Shown here piece after piece: positions 16,622 through 24,071 of a DNA stretch of 58,285 bases. Position 1 is the stretch's first letter. The number at the start of each line of letters is the position of its first letter. The DNA lies in NCBI RefSeq assembly GCF_000761485.1, contig NZ_JPMX01000030.1, positions 1-58,285 of the forward strand, written 5' to 3'. This stretch comes from Modestobacter caceresii. Its GTDB lineage: Bacteria > Actinomycetota > Actinomycetes > Mycobacteriales > Geodermatophilaceae. The notes under the pieces are model-generated. The model was given only the letters and a program-made list of their open reading frames with translations, was not told the origin of the DNA and ran no database searches. Made by a program: the position numbers and the translations under genes.

Positions 16622-17530
16622 ATGGAGCTGCGACACCTGCGCGCGTTCGCCGCCGTGGCCGAGGAACTGCACTTCGGGCGGGCGGCGCTCCGGCTGCACG
16701 CCGCCCAGCCCGCGCTCAGCCAGCAGATCAAGCACCTCGAGCAGGACGTCGGCACGCTGCTGCTGGAGCGGACCACCCGGCAGGTGCGGCTGACCGCGGC
16801 GGGCGTGGTCTTCCTGGAGCACGTGCACCGGGTGCTGGCCGAGGTCGACCGGGCGCGGGAGTCGGTGCTGGCCACGGAGCGGGGCGCCCGCGGTGAGATC
16901 CGGGTCGGGGTGACCGGTGCCATCACCTGGCGGCTGCTCCCCCGGATGGCCCGCGCCTACCGGCAGCGCTATCCCCTCGTCCGGCTGGACCTGCACCCGG
17001 CGGTGTTCAGTGGCACCCAGGTCAGCTCGTTGCTGGACGGGCGGATCGACGTCGGGTTCCTCCGGGCGCCGGTGCCCGACGGACCGCTGGCCAGCCGGGT
17101 CATCCTCAACGAGCCGCTGATGGCGGTGCTGCCGCTGGGCCACCCGCTCGCCGGCGCGGACGCCGTGGACCTGGCGGACCTGTCCGGCGAGCCCTTCGTC
17201 ACCTATCCCTCGCGGCACGGCTCGGCACTGCGCGACGCGGCGGTGCACGCGTGCTTCTCCGCCGGGTTCACCCCGCGGGTGGTCCAGGAGGCCCCGGACA
17301 CGCACACCGTGGTCGCCCTGGTCGGCGCCGCGGTCGGCGTCACGCTCATGCCCGCGTCGGCCGAGCGGCTGCAGCTGGAGGGGGTGGTCTTCCGCCCGAT
17401 CGCCGGAGGTGTCGACGTGCGGGTGCCGATAGCGCTGGCCTGGCGACGGGAGGACCCCTCCCCGGTGCTGGCCGGGTTTCTGGCCACCGCCGAGGAGGTA
17501 CTGCCCAGCCCGCCACGAGGTGACCGGTGA
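16622..17530 (+). CDS. LysR-family transcriptional regulator
   Basis: 302 aa. N-terminal HTH MELRHLRAFAAVAEELHFGRAALRL with AQPALSQQIKHLEQDVGTLLLER, the standard LysR DNA-binding region, then a two-subdomain effector domain starting near GEIRVGVTGAITWRLLPRM. Sequence style (EELHFGRAA, AQPALSQQI) resembles CatR/BenM-like regulators of aromatic and organic acid catabolism. Divergent from the tctB operon, which it probably activates in response to the imported acid or a product. GGAGG upstream of the ATG. Confidence 0.9.
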   Translation: MELRHLRAFAAVAEELHFGRAALRLHAAQPALSQQIKHLEQDVGTLLLERTTRQVRLTAAGVVFLEHVHRVLAEVDRARESVLATERGARGEIRVGVTGAITWRLLPRMARAYRQRYPLVRLDLHPAVFSGTQVSSLLDGRIDVGFLRAPVPDGPLASRVILNEPLMAVLPLGHPLAGADAVDLADLSGEPFVTYPSRHGSALRDAAVHACFSAGFTPRVVQEAPDTHTVVALVGAAVGVTLMPASAERLQLEGVVFRPIAGGVDVRVPIALAWRREDPSPVLAGFLATAEEVLPSPPRGDR

Positions 17531-17562
17531 CCGGCGCCGTCCCCAGCTGCGGACGGCGCCGG
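17531..17562. terminator. bidirectional stem-loop between convergent genes
   Basis: Perfect 12-base arms CCGGCGCCGTCC and GGACGGCGCCGG around an 8-base loop, placed immediately after the lysR stop and before the stop of the convergent receptor gene. No U-tract, as usual in high-GC actinobacteria. Confidence 0.75.
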
Positions 17563-17572
17563 CCACCAGGGC

Positions 17573-18580
17573 TCACTCCTGCAGGATCGGGCCGTACGTC
17601 TCGACGATCTCGTCGATCCGGTCGGCGAAGGCGTCCGTGCCGATGAACTCGTCGGGCACGTACTCCTCGCCGAGCTGGTCCATCACCTCGGGCTGCTCCA
17701 GGCAGCCGTTCACCGTCTCCTCCAGGGTGGAGACGACGTCGTCCGGCGTGCCGGCCGGGGCCGCGAGGCCGAACACCGACACGCTGTTGGTCAGCTCTGG
17801 GAAGCCCGACTCGGCGAGCGTGGGCACGCCCTCCAGGTAGTCGACCTGCTCGGCCGGGCTCACCGCCAGCGGCACGAACTCGCCGGCGTCGATGTTCGCC
17901 AGCACGTCCTCCGAGGCGTTGATGAAGACGGCGTCCACGTTGCCGCCGAGCAGGGCCGTGGTCATCTCGGCGTTCCCGGTGAACGGCACCGCGGTCACCT
18001 GGACGTCGTACTCCTCGGCCAGCCGCTGCAGCTCCATCGCCTGGGACGTTGTCGCCCCGGGGACGCCGACGTTCAGCTGGCCGGGGTTCTCCTCGGCGGC
18101 CTGGAAGAACGCCTCGGCGTCGGCGTACTCGGAGTCCGCCCCGACCGCGAGGACGGAGGGGATCTCGGTGACGGCGGCGATCGGGACGTAGTCCTCGTTG
18201 GTGTAGCCGACGTCCTGCTGGAGCGGGTTGGTCGCGGTGGCCGGGACGGCGATCAGCGACAGGCTGTAGCCGTCGTTGCCGCCGGCCAGCATCGCCTGCA
18301 TGCCGAGCGACCCGGAGGCGCCGGGACGGTTCTCCACGACGACGGTCTGCCCGAACTCCGTGGACAGGCAGTCGCCGATCGTCCGCGCGGCCAGGTCGGT
18401 CGGGCCGCCCGCGGCGTAGGGCACGTAGAGGGTGATGTCGTCGGTCGGGTAGTCCGCCGCGGCGGCGTCGTCCCCGCCGCCACCCCCGGTCGTGGGCTCG
18501 TCCTCGGTGCCGCCGCAGCCGGCCAGGGTCAGTGCGGATGCGGCGAGGAGTGCGGGAAGGGTGAGCCGGCGTCGTTGCAT
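17573..18580 (-). CDS. TTT solute-binding lipoprotein (TctC family), solitary
   Basis: 335 aa, lipobox LAGC near residue 21, Gly/Asp-rich linker, then LYVPYAAGGPTDLAARTIG and VVVENRPGASGSLG. Two cysteines, in IGDCLSTEFGQ and VNGCLEQP, are absent from the other two receptors and could form a disulfide. No tctA or tctB is adjacent, so it presumably feeds the permease at 14339-16496. Divergent from the aldehyde dehydrogenase gene and flanked by the shared operator motif. Confidence 0.9.
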   Translation of the reverse strand: MQRRRLTLPALLAASALTLAGCGGTEDEPTTGGGGGDDAAAADYPTDDITLYVPYAAGGPTDLAARTIGDCLSTEFGQTVVVENRPGASGSLGMQAMLAGGNDGYSLSLIAVPATATNPLQQDVGYTNEDYVPIAAVTEIPSVLAVGADSEYADAEAFFQAAEENPGQLNVGVPGATTSQAMELQRLAEEYDVQVTAVPFTGNAEMTTALLGGNVDAVFINASEDVLANIDAGEFVPLAVSPAEQVDYLEGVPTLAESGFPELTNSVSVFGLAAPAGTPDDVVSTLEETVNGCLEQPEVMDQLGEEYVPDEFIGTDAFADRIDEIVETYGPILQE

Positions 18581-18621
18581 CGGTTACCTCCGTCGTGTTC
18601 GAGGGCGCGTGTCCCAGGGCA

Positions 18622-18650
18622 GTGGCCTGGCTCACTGTGCCTTGACTCAC
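18622..18650 (-). promoter_or_regulatory. candidate LysR operators, copies 2 and 3
   Basis: On the minus strand, GTGAGCCAGGCCAC (18622-18635) and GTGAGTCAAGGCAC (18637-18650), 15 bases apart start to start, 42 bases upstream of the solitary receptor start. Near-identical to the motif in the tctB/lysR gap. Confidence 0.55.
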
Positions 18651-18702
18651 CGGGGGTCGCCCGGCCGCTGGATCACGGTCGGGCAACGATCCCGGGGCCC
18701 GT

Positions 18703-18716
18703 GTGAGCCAGTTCAC
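18703..18716 (+). promoter_or_regulatory. candidate LysR operator, copy 4 (GTGAGCCAGTTCAC)
   Basis: This copy is a clean inverted repeat GTGA-N6-TCAC. It lies 37 bases upstream of the aldehyde dehydrogenase ATG. See the copies at 16527, 18622 and 18637. Confidence 0.55.
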
Positions 18717-18752
18717 TCGCCAGACGTCCAAGACGACTGGCAGAGTGCCGCC

Positions 18753-20318
18753 ATGGCTGCCGCGTCGTCGCCCCCCGCCCTGCACGTCAAGCCCGGCACC
18801 GAGTGGGCCGCGGTCCTCGGCCGCGCCGCAGACCTCGTGCCCGAGGCGTTCGGCACCGACCGGCTGCACAACCTCGTGGACGGCGCCTGGCGACCGATCG
18901 GCAGCCCCGAGCCGCTGGTCACCCCGGTCGACGGCACCAAGCTGATCGGCCTCCCCCGCCTGTCGGCCGGCGAGGCGCAGCACGCCGTCCTGGCCGCTGC
19001 CGCCGCCCACCGCGAGTGGGCGCAGACCCCGCTCGCCGAGCGCAAGGCCCGGGTCACCGCCGCCGTCGAGGCGATGGTCGCCGCCCGCGACGAGCTCGCG
19101 CTGCTGCTGGCCTGGGAGATCGGCAAGCCGTGGAAGCTGGCCTGCGCCGACGTCGACCGGGCGCTGGACGGCGTCCGCTGGTACGTCGAGGAGATCGACA
19201 CCATGCTCGGCGACCGGGCCCCGCTGGCCGGCCCGGTGTCCAACATCGCCAGCTGGAACTACCCGATGTCGGTGCTGGTGCACGCCGAGCTGGTGCAGCT
19301 GCTGGCCGGCAACGCGGTGCTGGCCAAGACGCCGTCGCAGGGCGGCGCGGCCTGCCTGACCCTGGCCCATGCGCTGATGGCCCGGGAGGGGCTGCCGGTC
19401 ACGCTGCTCTCCGGCGGCGGTGCGGAGCTGTCCAGCGTGCTGGTGCGCTCCCCTGAGATCGGCGCGCTGGCCTTCGTGGGCGGCCGTTCCAACGGCGGCA
19501 AGGTCGCCGCGGACCTGCTGGACACCGGCAAGCGGCACATGCTCGAGCAGGAGGGCCTCAACGCCTGGGGGATCTGGGAGTTCTCCGACTGGGCCGGGCT
19601 GGCCGCGCACCTGAAGAAGGGCTTCGAGTACGGCAAGCAGCGGTGCACCGCCTACCCGCGCTACGTCGTCCAGCGGGAGCTCGTCGACCAGTTCCTGGCC
19701 ACCTACCTGCCGGTCGTGCAGTCGCTGCGCTTCGGGCACCCGCTGGCCGTCGAGGCCGACGGCGACGACCTCCCGACGCTGGACTTCGGTCCGGTGATCA
19801 GCGCGGCCAAGGCCCAGGAGCTCGGCCGCCAGGTCTCCGACGCGATGCACCGGGGCGCGGTGCCGCTGTACCGGGGCAGCGTCTCCGACGGCCGGTTCAT
19901 CACCGGCCAGGACACCTCGGCCTACGTGGCACCCGCCGCGCTGCTGTCCCCCGCCGGCGCCAGCTCCCTCATGCACGCCGAGCCGTTCGGGCCGATCGAC
20001 ACGATCGTCGTCGTCGACTCCGAGGCGGAGCTGCTGGCCCAGATGAACGCCTCCAACGGCGCGCTGGTCGCCAGCCTCGCGTGCGACGACGAGGACAAGG
20101 CCCGCCGGCTGGCCCGGGAGGTGCAGGCGTTCAAGGTGGGGATCAACAAGCCCCGCTCCCGCGGCGACCGGGCCGAGCCGTTCGGTGGCCGCGGCGCGTC
20201 CTGGCTGGGCTGCTTCGTCGGCGGGGAGCTGCTGGTGCAGGCCGTCACCCAGGGCGCGGAGAACGAGCTGCTCCACGGCAACTTCCCCGAGCACTCCCGG
20301 TACCCCGCCGCCATCTGA
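18753..20318 (+). CDS. divergent aldehyde dehydrogenase-family protein
   Basis: 521 aa. The ALDH fold is recognisable: ASWNYPMSVLVHAELVQLLA (NAD site), LLAGNAVLAKTPSQGG, and KQRCTAYPRYV with the catalytic Cys298. Other signatures are unusual: the Glu motif reads MLEQEGLNAWG instead of LELGGK, the nucleotide-binding turn is FVGGRSNGG instead of FTGS, and the C-terminus is GGRGASWLGCFVGG. It is clearly different from the two classical ALDHs at 25905 and 37638. Shared operator motifs suggest it oxidises an aldehyde produced in the same pathway, for example by the thiamine-dependent decarboxylase. Substrate unknown. Confidence 0.8.
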   Translation: MAAASSPPALHVKPGTEWAAVLGRAADLVPEAFGTDRLHNLVDGAWRPIGSPEPLVTPVDGTKLIGLPRLSAGEAQHAVLAAAAAHREWAQTPLAERKARVTAAVEAMVAARDELALLLAWEIGKPWKLACADVDRALDGVRWYVEEIDTMLGDRAPLAGPVSNIASWNYPMSVLVHAELVQLLAGNAVLAKTPSQGGAACLTLAHALMAREGLPVTLLSGGGAELSSVLVRSPEIGALAFVGGRSNGGKVAADLLDTGKRHMLEQEGLNAWGIWEFSDWAGLAAHLKKGFEYGKQRCTAYPRYVVQRELVDQFLATYLPVVQSLRFGHPLAVEADGDDLPTLDFGPVISAAKAQELGRQVSDAMHRGAVPLYRGSVSDGRFITGQDTSAYVAPAALLSPAGASSLMHAEPFGPIDTIVVVDSEAELLAQMNASNGALVASLACDDEDKARRLAREVQAFKVGINKPRSRGDRAEPFGGRGASWLGCFVGGELLVQAVTQGAENELLHGNFPEHSRYPAAI

Positions 20319-20335
20319 GCGGCGGCCGAGCCGGG

Positions 20336-21328
20336 TCAGGCGCTCTGCCGGACCACCAGCTCGGAGGGGAACAGGGTGACCGGGGTGCGGTCCCGGTCGA
20401 GCAGGCTGCCCGCCGCCCGGGCGGCGATCTGCTCGACCGGGTGCGTCGCCGTGGTGAGCGTCGGCCCGCTGAAGGCCGCCAGTGGCAGGTCGTCGAAGCC
20501 GGTCACGGCGACGTCGTCCGGCACCCGGCGGCCCAGCGCCCGGACCGCCTGGATCGCGCCGAGGGCGGTCTCGTCGCAGATCGCGTACAGGGCGTCGGTG
20601 TCCGGCCAGCGGCGCAGCGCCTCGACGGCGCCCCGCCGACCGCTCTCGGTGGTGAAGTCCCCGGCCAGCACCCGTTCCGGCAGCCCCGCGGCGCGGACCG
20701 CGGCCCGGTGCGCGGCGATCGGGCGCTCGGCGCAGGGCAGCCACGGCGGCCCGGCCAGCATCGCGATCCGCCGGCGACCCGTGCTGAGCAGGTGTGCGGT
20801 GAGCGCCGCTGCCGCGGCGCCGGTGTCGACGTCGACCAGGGGCACGGTGGGGGAGCCGGCGCCGATGGAGGTCACCCGCCCGGCCAGTCGGGGCGGCACG
20901 GCGGCGAGCACCCGGCGGGTGGTGTTCACCAGCACCACCCCGGCGACCGAGCGGTCCCGGGCGAGCGCCTCGAGGGTGGGCTCCGGCGCGCCGAGGGGCA
21001 GCCACTGGAGCGCCACCCCGAGCCCCTCGCCGGCGCAGCGCTGCGCGGTGGAGCCGACCACCCGGGAGACGTAGGGGCAGTCGACCAGCTCGGTCGGGGA
21101 CGCGCTGGTCACCGCCACCACGAGGCGCGTGCCGCGGCCGTGGACCAGCGCGCGGGCCACCGGGTCGGCGGTGTAGCCCAGCCGCTCGGCTGCGGCACGC
21201 ACCCGCTGCCCGGCGTCGGCGGAGGACGGACCGGAGCCGGTGAGCACCCGGGAGACCGTGGCCCGGGAGACCCCGGCAGCACGGGCCACGTGCTCGATGG
21301 TCACCGCAGGCCGGTGGTCCTCACGCAT
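20336..21328 (-). CDS. LacI-family transcriptional regulator
   Basis: 330 aa. HTH and hinge at residues 9-60 (VTIEHVARAAGVSRATVSRV, GQRVRAAAERLGYTADPVAR), followed by a type I periplasmic-binding-like sensor domain ending with VAVTGFDDLPLAAFSGPTLT and HPVEQIAARAAGSLL. ATG 21328 is preferred over longer in-frame starts because homology begins there. No sugar genes are adjacent, so the regulon is unknown; a consensus LacI operator lies 49 bases upstream, indicating autoregulation. Convergent with the divergent-type aldehyde dehydrogenase. Confidence 0.88.
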   Translation of the reverse strand: MREDHRPAVTIEHVARAAGVSRATVSRVLTGSGPSSADAGQRVRAAAERLGYTADPVARALVHGRGTRLVVAVTSASPTELVDCPYVSRVVGSTAQRCAGEGLGVALQWLPLGAPEPTLEALARDRSVAGVVLVNTTRRVLAAVPPRLAGRVTSIGAGSPTVPLVDVDTGAAAAALTAHLLSTGRRRIAMLAGPPWLPCAERPIAAHRAAVRAAGLPERVLAGDFTTESGRRGAVEALRRWPDTDALYAICDETALGAIQAVRALGRRVPDDVAVTGFDDLPLAAFSGPTLTTATHPVEQIAARAAGSLLDRDRTPVTLFPSELVVRQSA

Positions 21329-21376
21329 GCCGCCCACCCTGTCACCGGCCGGCCGGCGCCGGGGGGACCAGCGCAC

Positions 21377-21390
21377 TGGAACCGTTCTCA
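21377..21390. promoter_or_regulatory. LacI-type operator TGGAACCGTTCTCA
   Basis: Matches the common LacI-family half-site pattern TGNNANCGNTNNCA at every fixed position, with the central CG. It sits between the LacI gene (start 21328, minus) and the small membrane protein (start 21415, plus), so it could control both. Confidence 0.6.
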
Positions 21391-21414
21391 GCCGGGTCTG
21401 AGAGGGTCGGCGGC

Positions 21415-21612
21415 ATGACGTCACCGGAGCCGCGCGCCCCCCGGCAGCGACTGGTCGGACTGCTCCTGCTGGGGATCGCCCTCGTCCTGCTGGTCTCGAG
21501 CGTCACCTGGTTCGGCAGCGACCGTGGCGCGATCGGCATCGCCCAGGTGGCGGTCGGCCTGGTGGTGGCGGCGGTGGGCGGCCTCCTGGTGCGTCGGGCG
21601 CAGCCGCGCTGA
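21415..21612 (+). CDS. small two-TM membrane protein
   Basis: 65 aa. A basic/proline N-terminus (MTSPEPRAPRQR), a first TM (LVGLLLLGIALVLLVSSVTWF), a short polar loop (GSDRGAIG) and a second TM (IAQVAVGLVVAAVGGLLV) ending RRAQPR. ATG start; only 25 bases separate it from the LacI-type operator. Function not recognised. Codon use matches its neighbours, which supports a real gene. Confidence 0.55.
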   Translation: MTSPEPRAPRQRLVGLLLLGIALVLLVSSVTWFGSDRGAIGIAQVAVGLVVAAVGGLLVRRAQPR

Positions 21613-21680
21613 CACCCGCCGTCGCCCTGCGGCCTCGGCGGCCAGCTGCCGCATCGCGATGACCGACGCCGGCTCCCCGG

Positions 21681-23027
21681 TCACTGGCCGAGCTCGCTGA
21701 CCGGGACCTCGGTGAGCAGGGTGCCGTCCGCGGCCAGGAGTCGAACCGTCAGCGGCCCGTCGCCGGCGCTGCCCACCCCGCTCCCGGCGGTGAGCGGCAG
21801 GGTGGCGAGCAGCGACGCCTCGCCGTCCCGCACCTCCGCGAGGGCGGCGTCCGCCGGTCCCTGGACCGCGACGTCCCCGTCCAGCCGCACGGCCAGCACC
21901 TGGTCGGTCAGCGGTGTCCCGGCTGGCTGCGGGTCGTCGGTCGAGATCGAGCTGGTCGTCGACCCGTCGGCCTGTCGCTGGGTGGTGCCCACCACCAGCA
22001 CCGTCGCGCCGGAGCGGAACGTGACGCCGGCCAGCACCATCTCTCCGCGGCCGTCCGCGGTCGGCCCCGCGGCGAGCAGCACCGTGCTCGCGCCCTCCAG
22101 GCCGGGACCGTAGGCACTGAGCGGGAGCTGCAGGGTGTTCTGCACGGTCTCCTCGGAGATCCGTGAGCCCACCTCCCGCGGGTCGGCGATCCCCTCGATC
22201 GGGGCCCGGGCCGCGGCCTCGGCGCGGTCGCTGAGCACGTAGCTCATCGCCTCGATCTCCTGACCGTCCCGCGAGACGACGACCTGCAGGCTGTGCGCCG
22301 ATGCGCGCGGGTCGTTGATCACCCCGGCGGCCACGCCGTCCACCCCGGGCAGCTGCCGCCGGTCCACCTGCTCCTCACCGGCCGCGGTCACGGTGGTGCC
22401 GGCCAGGTACTCGACGGTGTCGCCGGGGAGGCCCACCACGACGAGGACGCCGGCCGACCCGCCCTCCAGGAGGTCGACGAACGCCAGTGGCTGGTTGCGG
22501 ACCAGCCGCTGGACGCCGGTCGCCTGGGTCAGTTCGCCGGGCTCCGCGCCGGCCGGGCCGGTGAACCAGGTACCGCTGAGCCGGCCGTCCGCCTGGCCCA
22601 GCACGAAGGCGATCCGCAGCCCGGCCTCGTCGCCGGCCCAGGCCACCCGGTGGCTGGTCACGGCCGGCGGTGTGTCCGGGTCGAACTCGCCGGCCTCCCA
22701 CGGCAGCGCGGCCACCGCCTGCAGCCAGGCTTCCTCACCCGCGAGCGCACCGCGGGGAGGCAGGTCGTAGAGGCTCTGCGTGCTCACCCCGCGGGACGGC
22801 GCGGCGACGTCCTGCGTCGTCCCGGTGTCGGGCAGCAGGCCGCGCAGCACCGGCACCGAGCCGAAGACCAGCACCACGGCCAGCCCGATGCCGACCACCG
22901 CCGCCTGCTGGCGGCGCTGCCGCCGGTGCCGCACCCGGGTGCGTTCGGCCAGGTCGTCGGGGGCGCGGAGGGCCGGGCATGCGGCCAGGTGGGACCGGAG
23001 CTCGGTCTCGACGTCGATCAGGTCCAT
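21681..23027 (-). CDS. membrane-anchored protein paired with a SigE-type sigma factor (possible anti-sigma)
   Basis: 448 aa. About 40 cytoplasmic residues (MDLIDVETELRSHLAACPAL, basic RVRHRRQRRQQ), one TM (AAVVGIGLAVVLVFGSVPVL) and a ~385-residue extracytoplasmic part with no motif I recognise. ATG at 23027 begins one base after the sigma stop, so the two are cotranslated. The layout (short inner segment, one TM, large outer domain) is that of a membrane anti-sigma or stress sensor, but no zinc ZAS motif is present. Function is inferred only from context. Confidence 0.6.
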   Translation of the reverse strand: MDLIDVETELRSHLAACPALRAPDDLAERTRVRHRRQRRQQAAVVGIGLAVVLVFGSVPVLRGLLPDTGTTQDVAAPSRGVSTQSLYDLPPRGALAGEEAWLQAVAALPWEAGEFDPDTPPAVTSHRVAWAGDEAGLRIAFVLGQADGRLSGTWFTGPAGAEPGELTQATGVQRLVRNQPLAFVDLLEGGSAGVLVVVGLPGDTVEYLAGTTVTAAGEEQVDRRQLPGVDGVAAGVINDPRASAHSLQVVVSRDGQEIEAMSYVLSDRAEAAARAPIEGIADPREVGSRISEETVQNTLQLPLSAYGPGLEGASTVLLAAGPTADGRGEMVLAGVTFRSGATVLVVGTTQRQADGSTTSSISTDDPQPAGTPLTDQVLAVRLDGDVAVQGPADAALAEVRDGEASLLATLPLTAGSGVGSAGDGPLTVRLLAADGTLLTEVPVSELGQ

Positions 23028-23028
23028 C

Positions 23029-23529
23029 TCAGCGCTCCTCGAGGGCACGGGCGGGCAGGACGGCGCGCAAGCGGGCGAGGCCGCGGGTGGTCTGGCTCTT
23101 CACGGTGTTGACCGAACAGCCCAGCGCGGCCGCGGTGGCGGCCTCGCCGAGGTCCTCGCCGTAGCGGAGCACCAGGACCGCGCGCATCCGCGGCGGCAGG
23201 GCGGCCAGCGCCGTCGCCATGACGTCTCGCTCCGCGAACACGTCGGTCTGGTCGGGCTCGGGGGCGTCGTGTGCCGGGAGCGAGACGATCTCCTGGGTGG
23301 CGCGCCGGCGGCGCCAGCTCGCGGCGCTGGTCACCAGCACCTTGCGCACGTAGGGGTAGGCGTCCTCGCCGGAGATCCGGCCCCAGTGCCGGTAGGCCTT
23401 GAGCAGGGCCGTCTGCAGCAGGTCCTCGGCGTGGCCGCGGTCGGCGGTCAGCAGGAAGCCGACCCGCAGCAGGTCGTCGGAGCGCGCGGCGACGAACGCC
23501 TCGAACGCTGCCTCGTGCTGGGCTCTCAC
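23029..23529 (-). CDS. SigE-family RNA polymerase sigma factor (ECF)
   Basis: 166 aa from the GTG at 23529, which has GGGGGAG four bases upstream. Region 2: FEAFVAARSDDLLRVGFLL, EDLLQTALLKAYRHWGRI and YVRKVLVTSAASWRRRR. Region 4: ALAALPPRMRAVLVLRYGED, LGCSVNTVKSQTTRGLARLR with the HTH. These match the actinobacterial SigE-family group, many of which carry C-terminal or partner membrane domains. The downstream 448-aa membrane protein is the likely regulator. Confidence 0.9.
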   Translation of the reverse strand: MRAQHEAAFEAFVAARSDDLLRVGFLLTADRGHAEDLLQTALLKAYRHWGRISGEDAYPYVRKVLVTSAASWRRRRATQEIVSLPAHDAPEPDQTDVFAERDVMATALAALPPRMRAVLVLRYGEDLGEAATAAALGCSVNTVKSQTTRGLARLRAVLPARALEER

Positions 23530-23588
23530 CGGTCTCCCCCCGTCGTCACCCCCTAGGACGCGATGAGCCGTGCCGGAGGGGTGCCTCC

Positions 23589-23605
23589 GTGACCTGATCG
23601 TGACC
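23589..23605 (+). promoter_or_regulatory. direct repeat GTGACC-N5-GTGACC (MtrA-like box)
   Basis: Two perfect GTGACC hexamers with TGATC between, an 11-base period. This arrangement resembles the MtrA response-regulator sites described in actinobacteria. It lies in the divergent gap between the sigma gene and the 66-aa protein gene. The same 13-base core occurs inverted at 48343-48355. Confidence 0.4.
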
Positions 23606-23669
23606 ATCTGGCGTTCTCGGCGGCCAGACGGCACTGTGATCCACGACACGTCGAGCAGTGGAGGTGGCC

Positions 23670-23870
23670 GTGCAGATCAGCAGGGAACAGTTGGTCCAGG
23701 TGTTGCGCACCGAGGGGGACAACGACACCGCGGACAAGGTGGAGGGGGACCTGCCGGAGCAGATCGACACCGACCGGGACGGCGACGCGCTGGCCGCGGC
23801 GGGGCTCGACCGCACCCAGCTGATGGCGAAGTTGGCCGGCGGCGCGTTCGGCGGCACGCTGAGCCCGTAG
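23670..23870 (+). CDS. conserved-looking small protein, unknown function
   Basis: 66 aa from a GTG at 23670, chosen because GGAGG stands five bases upstream (an in-frame GTG at 23658 has none). Sequence begins MQISREQLVQVLRTEGDNDT and continues with an acidic, amphipathic helix-rich stretch (DLPEQIDTDRDGDALAAAGLDR). No signal peptide, TM or cysteine. Strong ribosome site, ordinary codon use and a well-defined end argue for a real gene. Function not recognised. Confidence 0.6.
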   Translation: MQISREQLVQVLRTEGDNDTADKVEGDLPEQIDTDRDGDALAAAGLDRTQLMAKLAGGAFGGTLSP

Positions 23871-24071
23871 CCCGCTCGGCGGTCGGAGCCCCGCCACCGC
23901 CGCAGCCAACGGACTTCGCCGGTCGACAAGTGCCCTCCTGTGACGGGTGATCGAGGTATCTCCGGCGACCTGGCCGGACACGCCCGTCCGACGAGCCCCA
24001 CGTGCGGAACGCCGACGATGCTTGCCCTCCGCGAGACCCGTCTGGTCCTCTCCCTAGGAGCCCGCACGTCC
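23871..24071. other. 201-base intergenic region upstream of the chemoreceptor
   Basis: Holds the promoter and leader of the methyl-accepting protein; AGGAG lies 15 bases before its ATG. I looked for a cyclic-di-GMP riboswitch, which sometimes precedes motility genes, and found no convincing match. No strong hairpin is evident. Confidence 0.4.

Noticed and set aside
17346-21005. 1219-aa open frame on the minus strand
   Set aside because: It runs antisense through lysR and the aldehyde dehydrogenase and out of frame through the receptor and LacI genes. No domain is visible.
23871-24071. Possible cyclic-di-GMP riboswitch before the chemoreceptor
   Set aside because: I could not match the conserved core or fold the paired stems by eye.
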